DNA of 64,000 nt from Petaurus breviceps papuanus (GCA_028583685.1 JAMXIF010000086.1:21359853-21423852), one strand, 5' to 3'. Counted from the stretch's first letter, positions 43,546 to 55,366 are shown. Numbers and translations: made by a program. Notes: generated by a model from the sequence alone, not told the origin.

Positions 43546-43689
43546 ATTAATTCCTATTTCTTTACATTCTTTATATGTGTTATGTCTCATAGCACAGCAA
43601 TAAATGGTCACCTTTATAGCAGGCTTTGGGCAAAAGATAAAACCATTAGATTTTTAAGTTTTTGAGAAATTTTTTTACAAGGAATGTCA

Positions 43690-43955
43690 ATAGAAAGTGA
43701 ATGAGCATTTATTATACCCCCACTATGGGCTAGGAACTGAGTTAAGTGCTTTACAAATATTATCTTACTTGATTCTAACAATAATCCTGGGAGGTAGGTG
43801 CTATTATTATCCACATTTCACACTTGAGGAAACTGAGGCAAATGGCAATTACATAAGTGACTTGTTCAGGGTCACAAAGCTAAAATGTCTGAGGGCAAGA
43901 TTTGAGCTTCCTGACTGCAGACCCAACACTCTATCAACTGCATCACTTAATTGTC
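43690..43955 (-). mobile_element. MIR/THER1-like SINE
   Basis: GTGCTTTACAAATATTATCT, GGAGGTAGGTGCTATTATTA, GGAAACTGAGGCAAATGGCA and TCAACTGCATCACTTAATTG give an almost complete reverse-strand copy. Confidence 0.85.
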
Positions 43956-44739
43956 TTTAAATATAATAAAGAAAAGAATAAGAAAAGAACATCTTGTTTC
44001 TGTGCTTCTAATTAAAGCTTAGTACAAAATTGGAAGGAAAAAAAAGTTCTTCAGATTTTTGACCTGGTCAATCAGATATGATTATATGCAATGAATAACC
44101 CAAAGCTAAATTTCTTCCTAAATTTGATTTATGCAATTTTTTTAAAAATCCATTTAGAACATCAAAATTTATTTACAAAACATTGTTCACTTTATAAAAT
44201 AATTTTCATTAACATTTCTTTAATTTCATGAATTAAAAAAATAATTCATTTTGCAACATTTCCATTTACCTGCTATTTTCTCCCAAAATACCTACTTTAT
44301 AAAGCTAGTCAATATAACCAGCCAGAAAGAGGAAAATACCTGAATTCCAAGTTTAAGAGTGTCAGAATAACTTGTTTTGTTTTGTTTTTCCCTCTGGTGG
44401 AAGTAAAAGCTAGACAAATAGTTGCAGTGTTAGCATTATATTAACAGTGGCTCGATGTTCCACTATGTACTATTTTGGACTTCTTTTAGTTCAATGATCT
44501 TGAATGTTTTAATATTTGTTACTGTAAAACACTGAAATATTGCTAAATCATAAGTTATAAAATATTCAGGAACACCAGATGGACTCAATAGGTTCTCAAA
44601 GTTCCACTTATTCTGTATTCTTCTTTGGAAAAGTTGACTATAATGACCTCCAAGGCTACTATCATAGAAGACCTCTGCCCCTCCAAAACTGTATATTGTT
44701 GATTATGTTAAGATCAGATCTCTCAGTCAGACTTTCCAA
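43956..44739. other. Stretch without recognised features
   Basis: AT-rich, repeat-poor; no coding signal. Confidence 0.4.
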
Positions 44740-45110
44740 ATCTTTTATAATTTCATGATACTCTATCTCTCCATCCCTGTTTCTCTAGTAATTGTTTAGC
44801 ATACATTTTTCAATCAGGTAAGGTAGGCTTTGGTACTACATCCCACATGTATCATGCTCATTACCACTTCTTGGCTTTTGCGCATGTCATTCATCCTCCT
44901 TTTTTAGATACCATTCTTCAATCCCTATAACTCCTACTAACCCTTCAAGCGTCCACTTTCTCAATGAAACCTTCCACCACTTTGGCCCTCACTGATTTCT
45001 TCTTTTCATGGACTCCTACTACATTTAGAGTAACAAATTTACTCATTTTAGGACTTTGATCACATTAATTCACATCCCTGGACCTTATTTATTTATAAAT
45101 CATTAGATAT
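44740..45110 (+). mobile_element. Probable L2 LINE 3' region
   Basis: CCTTCAAGCGTCCACTTTCT, AATGAAACCTTCCACCACTT and ATTCACATCCCTGGACCTTA resemble the L2 region before the 3' UTR. Diverged. Confidence 0.5.
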
Positions 45111-45261
45111 GATGGTTTCTTAAATCCCTTCCATTTCTAATACTCCCATCATTGAACTGTTTTAAGGATCACACATTTCATCCCTCATTAAGTCTTTCAA
45201 ATGTATTGGTCTCATCATTTCCACTAAAATGCAAGGTGATAGAGGGAAAGGTTCTTAAATT

Positions 45262-45288
45262 GATGGATGGATGGATGGATGGATGGAT
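45262..45288. repeat. (GGAT)n microsatellite
   Basis: About six uninterrupted GGAT units. Confidence 0.9.
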
Positions 45289-45294
45289 AAAAAA

Positions 45295-45400
45295 GAAAAG
45301 AATCTGAATGCCTACTATGTGCAAAGCAAAGGGCTAAGCCATGGGGATATGAAGAGAAAAGCAAGTAAAGCCTTTATTCTCTAAGAGTTCACATTCTGAG
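45295..45400 (-). mobile_element. L2 LINE 3' end
   Basis: TGAATGCCTACTATGTGCAA, GGGGATATGAAGAGAAAAGC and CTAAGAGTTCACATTCTGAG match the L2 complement. Confidence 0.7.
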
Positions 45401-46307
45401 AAGAAAGAAAACTTTTGGGACAATAAAGCTTCAAGGCAGATGTAGAGGCCCAATAGTCCCTAAGGTGCAAGAACAAAGCAATGGCAATAAATCTTCTTTA
45501 ACCTGTCATTTCCATATATTAGACCCATTCTATTTCTAATTTTGAAACTTTTGACAGTATCCAGGACTATGATGGTAAGAACTTGTTTTTCCCGGCCTTT
45601 GGTAGTGGTAGCTACTGAGAAGGCACATCTGTACCACCTTTAGAAGAATTCTCCAGTTCCCATCTCCATAAAGGTTGCTTATGATGGCTTTGAGGGTTGG
45701 TCTGGGAGGAGGATTGGTGGTCTGAGGGGTGCTGATATTCCTGATACTTCGAGGCTCAGACATATGAACTGTTTCCCCTGAGATCTGTGAAAGTCAGGAT
45801 CAACATGGTGGCAGAGGTTTGGCACATGCCACATCTTGTCTCTCCCTCAGGGTACCTTGCTACTTTAGCAAGGCTGACACTCCACTCCCTCCTTGTCATT
45901 GGCAGTTCATTGCCTGCCTTTCCCCCAAGCTATAACCAAGCTTGCTACAGAAACAAGAATTCCTAATTATAGCTCTGGAACCAATTTGTCAACAAGTATT
46001 CATTAAACCCCTACTAAATGACTAATAAATGCTGTAGATGATAAAGAAGAAGAAGATAAGAATATAAAGAAAGGACCAGCCATGCCTACCACTGATCTGC
46101 CATTCATCTACAGGTATGCCAAAGAACCAGAGGCATCTATTTTTATCCATCAAGTCTGTGTCACTGCCTCTCATTGAGGCATACTCTTCCAGATTAAAAA
46201 AAAAAAAACCTATTTGCCTGCTACATTCTAATACCATGGCATGTGTGGGGAAACTCATATTATTTTGGTAGCAACAGCAAGACTTCAGTTAGTAAATCTT
46301 TGGCAGG
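45401..46307. other. Stretch without firm features; possible decayed coding segment
   Basis: The minus-strand ORF at 45,536-45,763 (75 codons, MSEPRSIRNISTPQTTNPPP...) has a proline-rich, non-low-complexity composition unlike the repeats around it. I do not recognise the protein, and no polyA tail or splice pattern is evident. It could be a retrocopy fragment or chance. Confidence 0.25.
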
Positions 46308-46401
46308 CCTTCCTTCCTTCCTTCCTTTCTTCCTTCCTTCCTTCCTTCCTTCCTTCCTTCCTTCCTTCCTTCCTTCCTTCCTTCCTTCTTTTCTTCCTTC
46401 T
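46308..46401. repeat. (TTCC)n microsatellite
   Basis: More than 20 TTCC units with a few TTTC or TTTT interruptions. The PSFLPSFL ORFs on the plus strand and the KEGRKEGR ORF on the minus strand are translations of the repeat. Confidence 0.95.
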
Positions 46402-46740
46402 GGAATTTTATTGTTACTCTCAATGGGATAAAGAACTTCAATGCCTACTGATCCAGGAAAATATATTACCTGACACTTCTGTTTGTGGAGCACCTTTAGT
46501 TTCTCATTTTTCACACACTAATATCTATAGTGGATACAAAGATAAGCCATTTGAGACAAATCCTTCATAGGAGAAGATTGTGCTCAACCAGGATTCCCTT
46601 CTTTATTTGAATTAAATATATAACAATACTCTTTGATTATTCCAATTGGTTCGTTATTGTAGAAAATTAACCTAGCTTCTTATCTTAATCCACACCCAAG
46701 AAATCTTTATTTGGTTGAGAAATATGCTTAAATGAGAGTA
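46402..46740. other. Stretch without recognised features
   Basis: Nothing recognised. Confidence 0.35.
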
Positions 46741-46744
46741 ACTC

Positions 46745-46985
46745 AATTTTTAAAAATTCTTTTAAAAATATTTTTAACTCCAAATTCTTTCCCTTCCTCC
46801 AACCCCTTCCCCACTCACTGAGAAAGCAAGCAATATGATACTCTACACATGAGAAGTCATGCAAAACATTTCTATATTACCCAAGTTGCATTTTTTTTAA
46901 AAAGCAAGAAAAATAAAGTAAAAGACAGTAATGCTTCAAGATGCACTCATATCCACACACCCAAGGTAGATAGCATTTTTAATCA
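46745..46985 (-). mobile_element. L1/HAL1 LINE 3' UTR fragment
   Basis: CTCCAAATTCTTTCCCTTCC, ACTGAGAAAGCAAGCAATAT and GTCATGCAAAACATTTCTAT parallel the complete HAL1 near 51,240-51,360. Confidence 0.75.
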
Positions 46986-46999
46986 CGGACCCAGCTTTC

Positions 47000-47485
47000 T
47001 GGTAGTGTGGAGGCAGTGGAGGTAAGAGGACACAAATATACTAGAATGTACTTTTATCTTAATCAGAATCACTCCCTTCTGAAATGAGCTTAATTATATT
47101 TGTCAAACTTTATTACCCAGATCCCGTCTAAATGCAACAGCAACAGACATTGTACAAGGGTAATAAAATATGTCCTGTTTCTCCCACATCCTAGTCTTCA
47201 TAAAATCACAAGCATCTCTGCATAATCCTTTATTCCAGATAAGATTCTAATAAAGTAAGGAAATGTGACTTTAGGGCATTGAAAGGAAATAGGCCTCATT
47301 TTCTTTCTCTTGATAGAAATGGAGATGTTCTGAATTTGTCTACAAATAATGAGTATGGAAATCTCTGACACAGACTTGGTTAAACTGTCCTAGTCTTGAG
47401 AAAGGTACAACTTTTAGGTTTTAGGTGCTTTGGTGTTTAAACTGAAAATTCATGCAAAAATGGTACTGGGAGGTGAGAGGATGCT
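47000..47485. other. Stretch without recognised features
   Basis: Nothing recognised. Confidence 0.35.
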
Positions 47486-47489
47486 AAAT

Positions 47490-47615
47490 CTGGGGTTTCT
47501 GACAAGGGATCCATGAATAATAGAGATAGACAGACAGATAGATAATAGTATTTCAATACAATCCATTTCATTTGTAATCTTATGTATTATTTTATTCATT
47601 TAAAAAGAAACACTG
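47490..47615. mobile_element. Non-autonomous hAT-like element, family 1 (copy d, truncated)
   Basis: CTGGGGTTTCTGACAAGGGA then TTTCAATACAATCCATTTCA and GTAATCTTATGTATTATTTT match copies a and c. The right end is missing. A GACAGATAGATA run lies inside. Confidence 0.5.
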
Positions 47616-47869
47616 AGGGCACACTAAGGGCAAGGTGCTATTTCATCCTATAATTACTGGCAAAGTTGATCAAGGCAAGAGGAACTGACCACATGGAGAG
47701 CCAGGGAGGGCACACAGAGACATATGAGCACCTTCCTCATCTGGGACAGTTACATAAACACCAGAGTGAACCTGGAGAAAATGTGGGAATCATTCTCCTT
47801 CAATACCTATTGCCCATTTGAAATATTCCTATGAGAGCTAAGCTCCACTGTGAAAATGTTGAAATGTTT

Positions 47870-47990
47870 TTTTTTCTTTTTCTTACAAAATATTTCCTGT
47901 CCATTATCTCGTATGATTTTCATAATCTGATGATATAGCTGGAGGACACAGTATCTTCATTTAACTCTTCAGAAAATTGAGGCTTTGGAA
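47870..47990 (-). mobile_element. MIR-family SINE fragment
   Basis: TATTTCCTGTCCATTATCTC and TCAGAAAATTGAGGCTTTGG fit a reverse-strand MIR, diverged. Confidence 0.5.
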
Positions 47991-47999
47991 AGTTATGAC

Positions 48000-48835
48000 T
48001 TCTCTTCCCTGCTTTCCCCCCCCCCCCACTCCACCATTCTTCTAACCTTTCCTACTTCTATAGAGGGTGACTTCATCATTTTAGTTACCCACGTTTGCCA
48101 CCTTGGTTTCAGCCACAAATCTCGCTCACGGCAAAGATCCAATCAGTTGCAGTCTTGTCATTTCTTCCTCCATAGCAACTTTCTCATCTATCCCTTTCTC
48201 CTCATGCATGGTAACCATCCTAGTTCAGCCTTTTAAAACCTCTCTCTTGAACAATTCCACAGCCTCCTAATTAGTCTCTCAACCTCAAGTGTTTCCCTAC
48301 TCTAATTAATCTTCCACACAAATGACCGTGATTTTCCTCCCCTCTTCAGTACATTCCAGGAGTAACGGTACATTCCCTATTCCATCAAGGATTGAATTTA
48401 AACCATATGCGGCATTTAAAACCATTCACAATATCTCTCCAACTTACCTTTCTAACTTGTTACATATTAATGCAGAAATGCATTCCTATTCCTCAAATAT
48501 AACACTCCATCTCCCATCTCTTTAACTTTGCACCAGCTGTCTCCCATGCCTGGAATACACTCCATCACCACCACTTGCAATACCAAGTTTCCTTCACAAC
48601 TCAGTTCAAGAATAACAACAATTTTACACGAAGCTTTTCTTGGCTGCTGCCACCCCCACCTTCAGGAGCTGGAACTGCCCCTACAAAAAATGTATTTATT
48701 TCACATACTCATGCATGTACATGTTGCCACTCCTTCAACCCCCCCCCCACTCCACCCCTCTTAAGCTCTTTGAGGGCAGGGACTATTTTATCTTGTCTGT
48801 GTATTCCCAGAGCCTAATAGACAGAGTGCTGGGTG
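48000..48835 (+). mobile_element. L2 LINE, ORF2 end and 3' UTR
   Basis: The order is L2: CAGCCTCCTAATTAGTCTCT, TAAAACCATTCACAATATCT, TCTCCCATGCCTGGAATACA, CTCTTTGAGGGCAGGGACTA and TGTGTATTCCCAGAGCCTAA. The short ORFs here have several reading frames of similar length, as expected of decayed L2. Confidence 0.85.
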
Positions 48836-48844
48836 CAAAGTTGG

Positions 48845-48910
48845 TACCAGCATTTCCTTAATGCTTTATATGTGCCAGGTATTGTGCTAAGCTATGGAAA
48901 TACAAAGAAA
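48845..48910 (-). mobile_element. L2 LINE 3' end
   Basis: TATGTGCCAGGTATTGTGCT then GAAATACAAAGAAAGCCAAA. It meets the preceding L2 in opposite orientation. Confidence 0.75.
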
Positions 48911-49514
48911 GCCAAAATACTATTAACTATTAACAAATACTTGATTGGTTGATTTCCTCAATCTTACACAGGAATAAAGGAAAGAACTGGGATTGACAGA
49001 GTTTTAACATCATCTGGTATCACTCAAGATTTTCAGTAAACTAAATGAAATAAAAGAGACAGGAAAACAATGTCAAAGAGGTGTCAGATTCAGCAAGCTT
49101 GGCTTTTAAAAATGTCTCTTCCATTTTGATCACATGGGGCCTGAGAGCACATACTCCTTGAAAATGTCATGCTCCTTGGGGATCATGCCACTTTCCATTT
49201 AAGGAATTGTTTTCCTGACGTTCCTTTAATTTGGTATCGCATCATCAGATGCTGTTAAGTGTGTGTTGTTCCTTTACTATAGTAACAGCTCCCTGTCTGG
49301 AAAAATGTATGCTTGTTTAGTGTGAAGCAGATAGTGTTATGCTACATACACATTACAAAACAGACAATGTAGTCACTATTTAAAGCAAAGAAGGAAAGTT
49401 GTTTGATATTAAAAAAAAAAAAAAACCTAACACAGTAAACCCTTGTTTGTTCAGTCCCGCCGGGAAAACAGTACTCTTTGGTTAACTTTATAGTCTAGTC
49501 AGTTCAGATTTGCT
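48911..49514. other. Stretch without recognised features
   Basis: An A15 run lies near 49,410. Otherwise single-copy-looking. Confidence 0.4.
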
Positions 49515-49553
49515 ATACACACACACACACACACACACATACATATATATATA
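49515..49553. repeat. (AC)n/(AT)n microsatellite
   Basis: About 12 AC units passing into ATACATATATATATA. Confidence 0.9.
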
Positions 49554-50080
49554 CAGATGATCAACTTCCAAAAAATTAGAGCCTAACAAATTATGTCAAA
49601 TATGTTTTAATATTTCTCTGATGATTCACAAGACACTTCTGACACATGTAGAACCTAGGGGTGTGATAATCATTATGAATATGATTTATTATTTATAATC
49701 CTGCAGCTTCCCCATGGAAGTTCTGTGCCAAGAGACCATCAAGGTATAGAACTGGTGCTGGGTATTTGAAGACTTCGCCAATGAAGAAATTCTCTGGCAG
49801 ATCCTACCCAGGTGAAAAAGCTCCAAATCCAGGATGTGTGCCTGTCTACCAATGGAGTACCAGTATAAGAGGCATATCACCAGATATATGAGCCTGGTGT
49901 GTTTCTGGATGCATCCATGTGTATAGACTGTGAGAGTAGGAAATGAGGAATATAGGTGCTGATATACATCTGTGGGCAGAATAACAACACTGTGAAATCA
50001 TAGACTTTTTGAATATTTCCTTCATGCTAGAAGAGGACCAAGATGACATTGCAATGTTGGGGTCAATCTACAGTGAATGA
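49554..50080. other. Stretch without recognised features
   Basis: Minus ORFs of 63-67 codons without domains. Nothing recognised. Confidence 0.35.
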
Positions 50081-50084
50081 AGCA

Positions 50085-50280
50085 AACATGTAGTATGGCA
50101 CAGGGAGAGTGGTGGATTTGGAGGACCTATACTCAAAACTCAGCTCTGCCACAAAATGCCTACATGACCTTGGGCAAGTCACCTGGCTGGTCCAGGTCTC
50201 AGTTTCTTCCTTGTAAAAAGAGAGAGCAAGTTATAATGACCAGTGGGGTTCTTTCTAGCTCTGGATCCATGGTCTTCCAA
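50085..50280 (+). mobile_element. MIR-family SINE
   Basis: GTAGTATGGCACAGGGAGAG, TACATGACCTTGGGCAAGTC, TCTCAGTTTCTTCCTTGTAA and TCTTTCTAGCTCTGGATCC give a near-complete copy. Confidence 0.85.
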
Positions 50281-50907
50281 TGCTATGCAGAGTGTTAGTA
50301 GGCTTTGTAATACACTCTAGAAGTTATTTTAAAAATAAATCCCTGAACTTGACAAACAAAACAAGTTTTTTTTTCATAAAATTTGTATCTATCCTACCAG
50401 AAATCAGTTATATGACCTTTTTCATTGGTTTTCTTTTGAATAATAGCTCATTTTTTTTCAGGCAAACTTCTGAAACTTAAGGTAAGGTGGTTTTTAATTC
50501 TTTTAAAAGGAAACTGAAACATAGTAGGAAATCTAATCATTTTCTTAAAGTATTAATCCTGCTCCCCCCCCTTACTTTTGGATGGCTAATGTTTCTTTTG
50601 GTTGGGTATTATTTGGGTCTGCATCTAAGTCAAATCAAACATGCAAAGAAATTTATTTGACAACATGCAGTCTGCTAGGTCAGACCTCAAATTGTAGTTC
50701 TTTTATTTCCCAAAGGATTCAAATCTGTTTTCAGACATGGCTGTATCAAACAATCCAATACATAAGGGTTGTGGTGTATGGGGAGGAAGCATGCAGAACA
50801 TAAATTAAAAAATATGAGAGATACTTGTGCAGTGAATGTAAGAGTATAAAAAGTTTGGTCTCTGCCACATAAGGGAGATGACACTCCTGCATAGAAAAAA
50901 ATGATAG
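50281..50907. other. Stretch without recognised features
   Basis: Nothing recognised. Confidence 0.35.
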
Positions 50908-51184
50908 CAATACCATTTATTTGTTTATTTATTTATTATCAAATGCTTTAACTTCTAGTTTACATCATTTATTTCCGCAAGATTTTGAGTTACAAATTTT
51001 CTCCCCGTTTTTCCCCTACCCACCACCCCAAAATAGTGATCCCACTGGATATCCCCTCCTCCAATCTGCTCTTGCCCATATCTTCTCCCATCCCCCCTCC
51101 AACTTTCCAGTTGGGCATGGTAGATCTCTATGCCCCAGTGCCTGTATATCTTATTTCCCATTTACATGTAAAATAATATTGATA

Positions 51185-51217
<33 letters not shown>

Positions 51218-51219
51218 TT
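51185..51219. repeat. (TA)n microsatellite in HAL1 3' UTR
   Basis: About 17 TA units with one TG. Confidence 0.9.
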
Positions 51220-51779
51220 TTAAAAATTTGATTTTACAACTTTGAATTCTAGATTCATTCCCCTTCTCCCTTTTCACCCACCCTTACTGGGAAGATAAGC
51301 AATTCAATATAGGTTGTACATGTGTAGCTATGCAAAACATTTCCATAGTAGATATATTGTAAAAGACTGAATATATTTCCCTCCCTCTTGTCCCACCTCC
51401 CACTTGTTCTATTCTCTGCTTTGATCCTGTCCTTTGACAAAAGTGGGTGCTTCCAACTTCTCTCCCCCCCAGCCTGCCCTCCCTTCCATCATCCCCCCTC
51501 TCATCCCCTTCCCCCCTACTCTCCTGTAGGGTGAGATACCCTATTTAGTATGTATGTCATTCCCTCCCTAAGCCAAATTCAATGAGAATGCGGTTGACCC
51601 ATTCCCTTTTGACTTCCTTTTCTTCCCCTCCATTGTAACCATTTTCCCTTACCTCTTCTAAATGAGATAGTTTACCCCAATCTGTCTCTCCCTATCTCCT
51701 CTCATCATATTCCTCTCTCACCTCTTAATTTCACCTTTTAAGTATCATCCTTTCCCATTAAACTTGTCCTGTGCCCTCT

Positions 51780-51866
51780 ATCTATGTATACCTGTACACA
51801 TATATACACACATTCATGTATGTATTCATATGCCCATATACCCTCCTATATAGACATATATATGTA

Positions 51867-51899
<33 letters not shown>

Positions 51900-51905
51900 T
51901 TATAC
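51780..51905. repeat. TA/TG-rich microsatellite in HAL1 3' UTR
   Basis: Interrupted ATATACACA units, then (TG)n and (TA)n. The tyrosine-rich ORFs here are translations of it. Confidence 0.8.
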
Positions 51906-53769
51906 ATTTCTATTCCCTTCAATTATTCTCATACTGAGAAAATCATCAGTTACAATTATTGTTTTTCCATGTAGGAATGTAAATAAACTTTGATAAGTTC
52001 CTTATGATTTCTTTTCCCTGTTTACCTTCTCAAGCTTCTCTTGCTCCTTGTATCTGAATGTCAAATTTTCTATATAATTCTGGTTTTTTCATCAAGAATG
52101 CTTGAAATTCCTCTATTCCCTGAATGACCATATTTTCCCCTGAAACGTGGTACTCAGTTTTGCTGGGTAGGTGATTCTTGGTTTTAATCCCAGCTCCTTT
52201 GACCTCCGGAATATCATATTCCAGTCCCTTCGATCCCTCAGTGTAGAAGCTGCCAGATCCTGTGTTAACCTGATTGTGTTTCCACAATATTCAAATTGTT
52301 TCTTCCTGGCTGCTTGTAATATTTTCTCCTTGAGCTGGGAATTCCGGGACCTGGCTATAATATTCCTTGGAGTTTTCTTTTTAGGATTTTTTTCAGGAGA
52401 TGATCAGTGGATTCTTTCAACCTCTAATTTTCCCTCTGGTTCTAAAACATCAGGGCCATTTTCCTTGAGAATTTCTTGAAGGATGATTTCTAGGTTCTTT
52501 CTTTGATCATGGCTTTCAGGTAGTCCAATAATTTTTAAATTATCTCTCCTGGATCTATTTTCCAGGTCAGTGATTTTTCCAATGAGATATTGCACATTGC
52601 CTTCTATTTTTTCATTTGTTTGGATCTGTTTAATAGTATCTTGATTTCTCATAAAGTCACTAGCTTCCATTTGCTCCAATCTAATTTTGAAGGAATGTTT
52701 CTCTTCAGTGAGCTTTTGAGATTCTTTTTTCCATCTGGCAAATTCAGCTTTTTAAGGCATTCTTCTCCTCATTACCTTTATGAACCTCTTTTGCCATTTG
52801 AGTTACTCTATTTTTTAAGGTGTTATTTTCTTCAGTCAGGTTGTTGACTCTCATTTAATAATCTTGCATAGTTCTCATTTCTCTTCCCAATTTTTGCTCC
52901 ATTTCTCTTATTTGGTTTTTAAAATCCTTTCTAAGCTCCTCTATGGCCTGTAATCAGCTTGTATTTTTCTTGGAAGCTTTTGGTGCAGGAGTTCTGACTT
53001 CACTGTATCTTCCTCCTGTTCCATGCTTTGATCCTTTTTGTCCCCAAAACAGGAGTCTAATGTTGGACTGCTTTGCTTGGTTTGTTTCCTTTGCCTGCTC
53101 ATGTTGCCACTCAATTACTTGACTTTTGGGCTTTTTGCCACAGTAGGACTCTACCACCACACAGGGGAGCTTCATACCAAATGCTGGGGTTTTTTCAGCT
53201 GCAGGAGGTATTAGTTGGGTGCCCTCTCTGAAGACTCCACATGCTCTGGCAAGCTGGTCACACACTCCAGGACCTCCACCCTAGACCACAATCCAGATCC
53301 AAACAGGTTAATGCAAGAGTGATTACCCCTCAGACTGGTCGCTTGGTTCCCCCTACAGTCTGCAGGCAAGAAGCTCAAGCTTCCATGTGGAAGCGGCTGC
53401 ATGGCTACAGGGCCTCAGCGGCTTCTCCCTCCAGGGGATAAAGGCCTACGCAATTCCAGACTACCGGATCCCAAAGTCCACACTGCACTGACCTCTCACT
53501 TTGTCCTTAGCATCTATGGGTTGACAATTCTGGAAACCGCCACAGCTGCTGGTGATCTGAAGTCCCTCCAGCTCCCAGAGCACTGCACTGGCTGATTCCT
53601 GGCCGCCTGCCAGGCTGGCCTCAGCGGGAGATTAGCTTCTCTGTGTCATTTTTTGGTTTTCTGCAGCTCCAAAGTTTGTTCAGAGTCACCTTTACATGAA
53701 TTGGAGGTGGTGGAAGCCGGAGCCCAGTGGAAGTCCCATTTCTATTCTGCCATCTTAACAATACCATTT

Positions 53770-54108
53770 CTAAGCAATGTAGGGTAGTGAGTGATAATAT
53801 CCTCAGCTGCATGGTTCAGGCTACCAAGGGCAAGCCATTTGAGAGAATGAATGCAGCTGTAATGTTCATGTTTTTGCTCCAGAAAATTTGAATCCAGGTC
53901 TATGAATGGAACCTTTGGGGATACCCTCTCTGATGTGAGCAGAGCATGGATGACATATGATTCCTTTTCTTTTCTTTTTTTTTATTTTTTCCAAACTTTG
54001 AATGAAGAAAAAGACGATGGAGGAATTGAGTTGTGACAGGAAGAAACCCAAAATAAGATCCCCCTCCTGTGTAAAAGGACTAGAACTTAACCCCACATAA
54101 GAGTAATT
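53770..54108. other. Stretch without recognised features
   Basis: Nothing recognised. Confidence 0.35.
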
Positions 54109-54343
54109 GTTTTTCAGTTGTTTCAGTCCTGTCTAACTCTTCATGGATTTTAGGGGTTTTCTTGGCAAACAAACTGGAGTGATTTGCTCATTTTATAGAT
54201 GAGGAAACTGAGGGCAAACAGGGATAAGTGACTCACCCAGCGTCACACAGCCATTAAGGGTCTGAGGCCAGATTTGAACTCACAAAGGTGAGTCTTCCTC
54301 ACTTAAGGCTTGGTGCTCTAACCACTTTGCCACCTAGCTGCCC
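54109..54343 (-). mobile_element. Long-form marsupial CORE-SINE (Mar1/MON1 type)
   Basis: AGTTGTTTCAGTCCTGTCTA, GAGTGATTTGCTCATTTTAT, GTCACACAGCCATTAAGGGT and TGCCACCTAGCTGCCCT are the reverse complement of the long form. Confidence 0.88.
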
Positions 54344-54910
54344 TAGATTAGGGTGGGTAAGTCCCTAAATAAAGGCTTGATACCTAGAGGCAACAGTGTG
54401 GACCAAGAGGCTCTGTAGCTGAGATGCAGAAAGTCCCGAAACATGGCAAAAGAGAGAAAGGGGCAAACTTCCCAGTGTACCTGTTTAGACACCTCCTATG
54501 AAAAATTGTAAATAAACCTATTAGGGACTCGACTAGTAAACAAGTGCCCTTAAATGATAACTCAAGGAAGAGTACAAGCTCTTGAAAGTGCTTGGGAATG
54601 TGGGATTAGAATACAGGGAGTTTTCGGGGGATGGACAATTTCACCCCTTTGTTTCCAGGAGGAGGTGGAGACTAAGATCTTAAAGAGGAAATTTCATTTT
54701 TCTACATGTATGGGACACATCCTGTAGAGCATTATGTTCAGATTTCTATATGGTGGCCATGGCCAAAGGGCTCAGACAGGGGGATTCTCCCCTGGCAGCT
54801 ATCAGTTTGAAGAGCAGGCCCCAGGAGTTTGATACTTTGTAAATCTCCCCTCTTTGGGTGAGGTGCTTTTGTCATCTGAGGACCAGCCCTGTTTATGGTT
54901 TTGACTCACA
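54344..54910. other. Stretch without recognised features
   Basis: Nothing recognised. Confidence 0.35.
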
Positions 54911-54992
54911 GGAGCTCTAGACTTTGGGTCCATGAACTTTTTATTTACTTATTTATTTTGTTTTATTTTATTTTTCTCCAATTATATGTAAT

Positions 54993-55121
54993 TTTTTTTT
55001 TAACAAGGTGACTGGGATTTAGTGACTTGACCAGGATCACATGGTGTCAAGTGTCTGAGGACAGATTTGTACTCAGGTCCTCCCGACTCTTCAAGCCATT
55101 GCACAACCTCACTGCCCCTGT
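54993..55121 (-). mobile_element. WSINE1-like SINE (diverged)
   Basis: GGGATTTAGTGACTTGACCA, ACTCAGGTCCTCCCGACTCT and CACTGCCCC are the reverse complement of the SINE. It lies in the L1/HAL1 tail. Confidence 0.75.
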
Positions 55122-55164
55122 AAAAACAATTTTTATTGTTCATTAAAAAAATAATTGAGTTTCA

Positions 55165-55237
55165 GGGTGGCTAGGTGGTAAAGTGAACAGAGCCCTGGAG
55201 TCAGGAGGACCTGAGTTCAAATCCAGCCTCAGACACT

Positions 55238-55289
<52 letters not shown>

Positions 55290-55366
55290 GCCATGTGACC
55301 TTGGGCAAGTTACTTAACCCCAATTGCCCTCCAAAAAGCAAAAAAAAATAAAAAACTTTTAAAAAA
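55165..55366 (+). mobile_element. WSINE1-like SINE with internal (AC)n expansion
   Basis: GGGTGGCTAGGTGGTAAAGT head, GAGGACCTGAGTTCAAATCC B box, then a long AC tract, then CTAGCCATGTGACCTTGGGC. TGAGTTTCA is duplicated at 55,156-55,164 and 55,367-55,375. Confidence 0.9.
55239..55284. repeat. (AC)n microsatellite inside a SINE
   Basis: About 20 AC units grown from the CACTTAACACATACTAG segment of the SINE. Confidence 0.9.

Larger units (their letters stand above)
50919..53758 (-). mobile_element. HAL1 LINE with both ends and an 11-bp target-site duplication
   Basis: CAATACCATTT is duplicated exactly at 50,908-50,918 and 53,759-53,769. On the minus strand the 5' end is AAGATGGCAGAATAG and the 5' UTR is about 650 bp. 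ORF1 starts near 53,102. A coiled coil, the RNA-recognition segment (TDLENRSRRDNLKIIGLPES, about 52,540-52,600) and the C-terminal domain (52,030-52,287) follow. The reading frame is broken by several stops and shifts. A 1.1-kb 3' UTR with CT-rich blocks and a TA microsatellite ends in an AAATAAATAAAC tail. There is no ORF2, which identifies a half-LINE that must have been mobilised by an L1. Confidence 0.88.

Noticed and set aside
46241-46570. PSFLPSFL and KEGRKEGR repeat proteins on opposite strands
   Set aside because: Pure translation of the (TTCC)n microsatellite.
52030-53265. Host coiled-coil gene
   Set aside because: The frames are the ORF1 of a HAL1 element, shown by the TDLENRSRRDNLKIIGLPES segment and the element boundaries.
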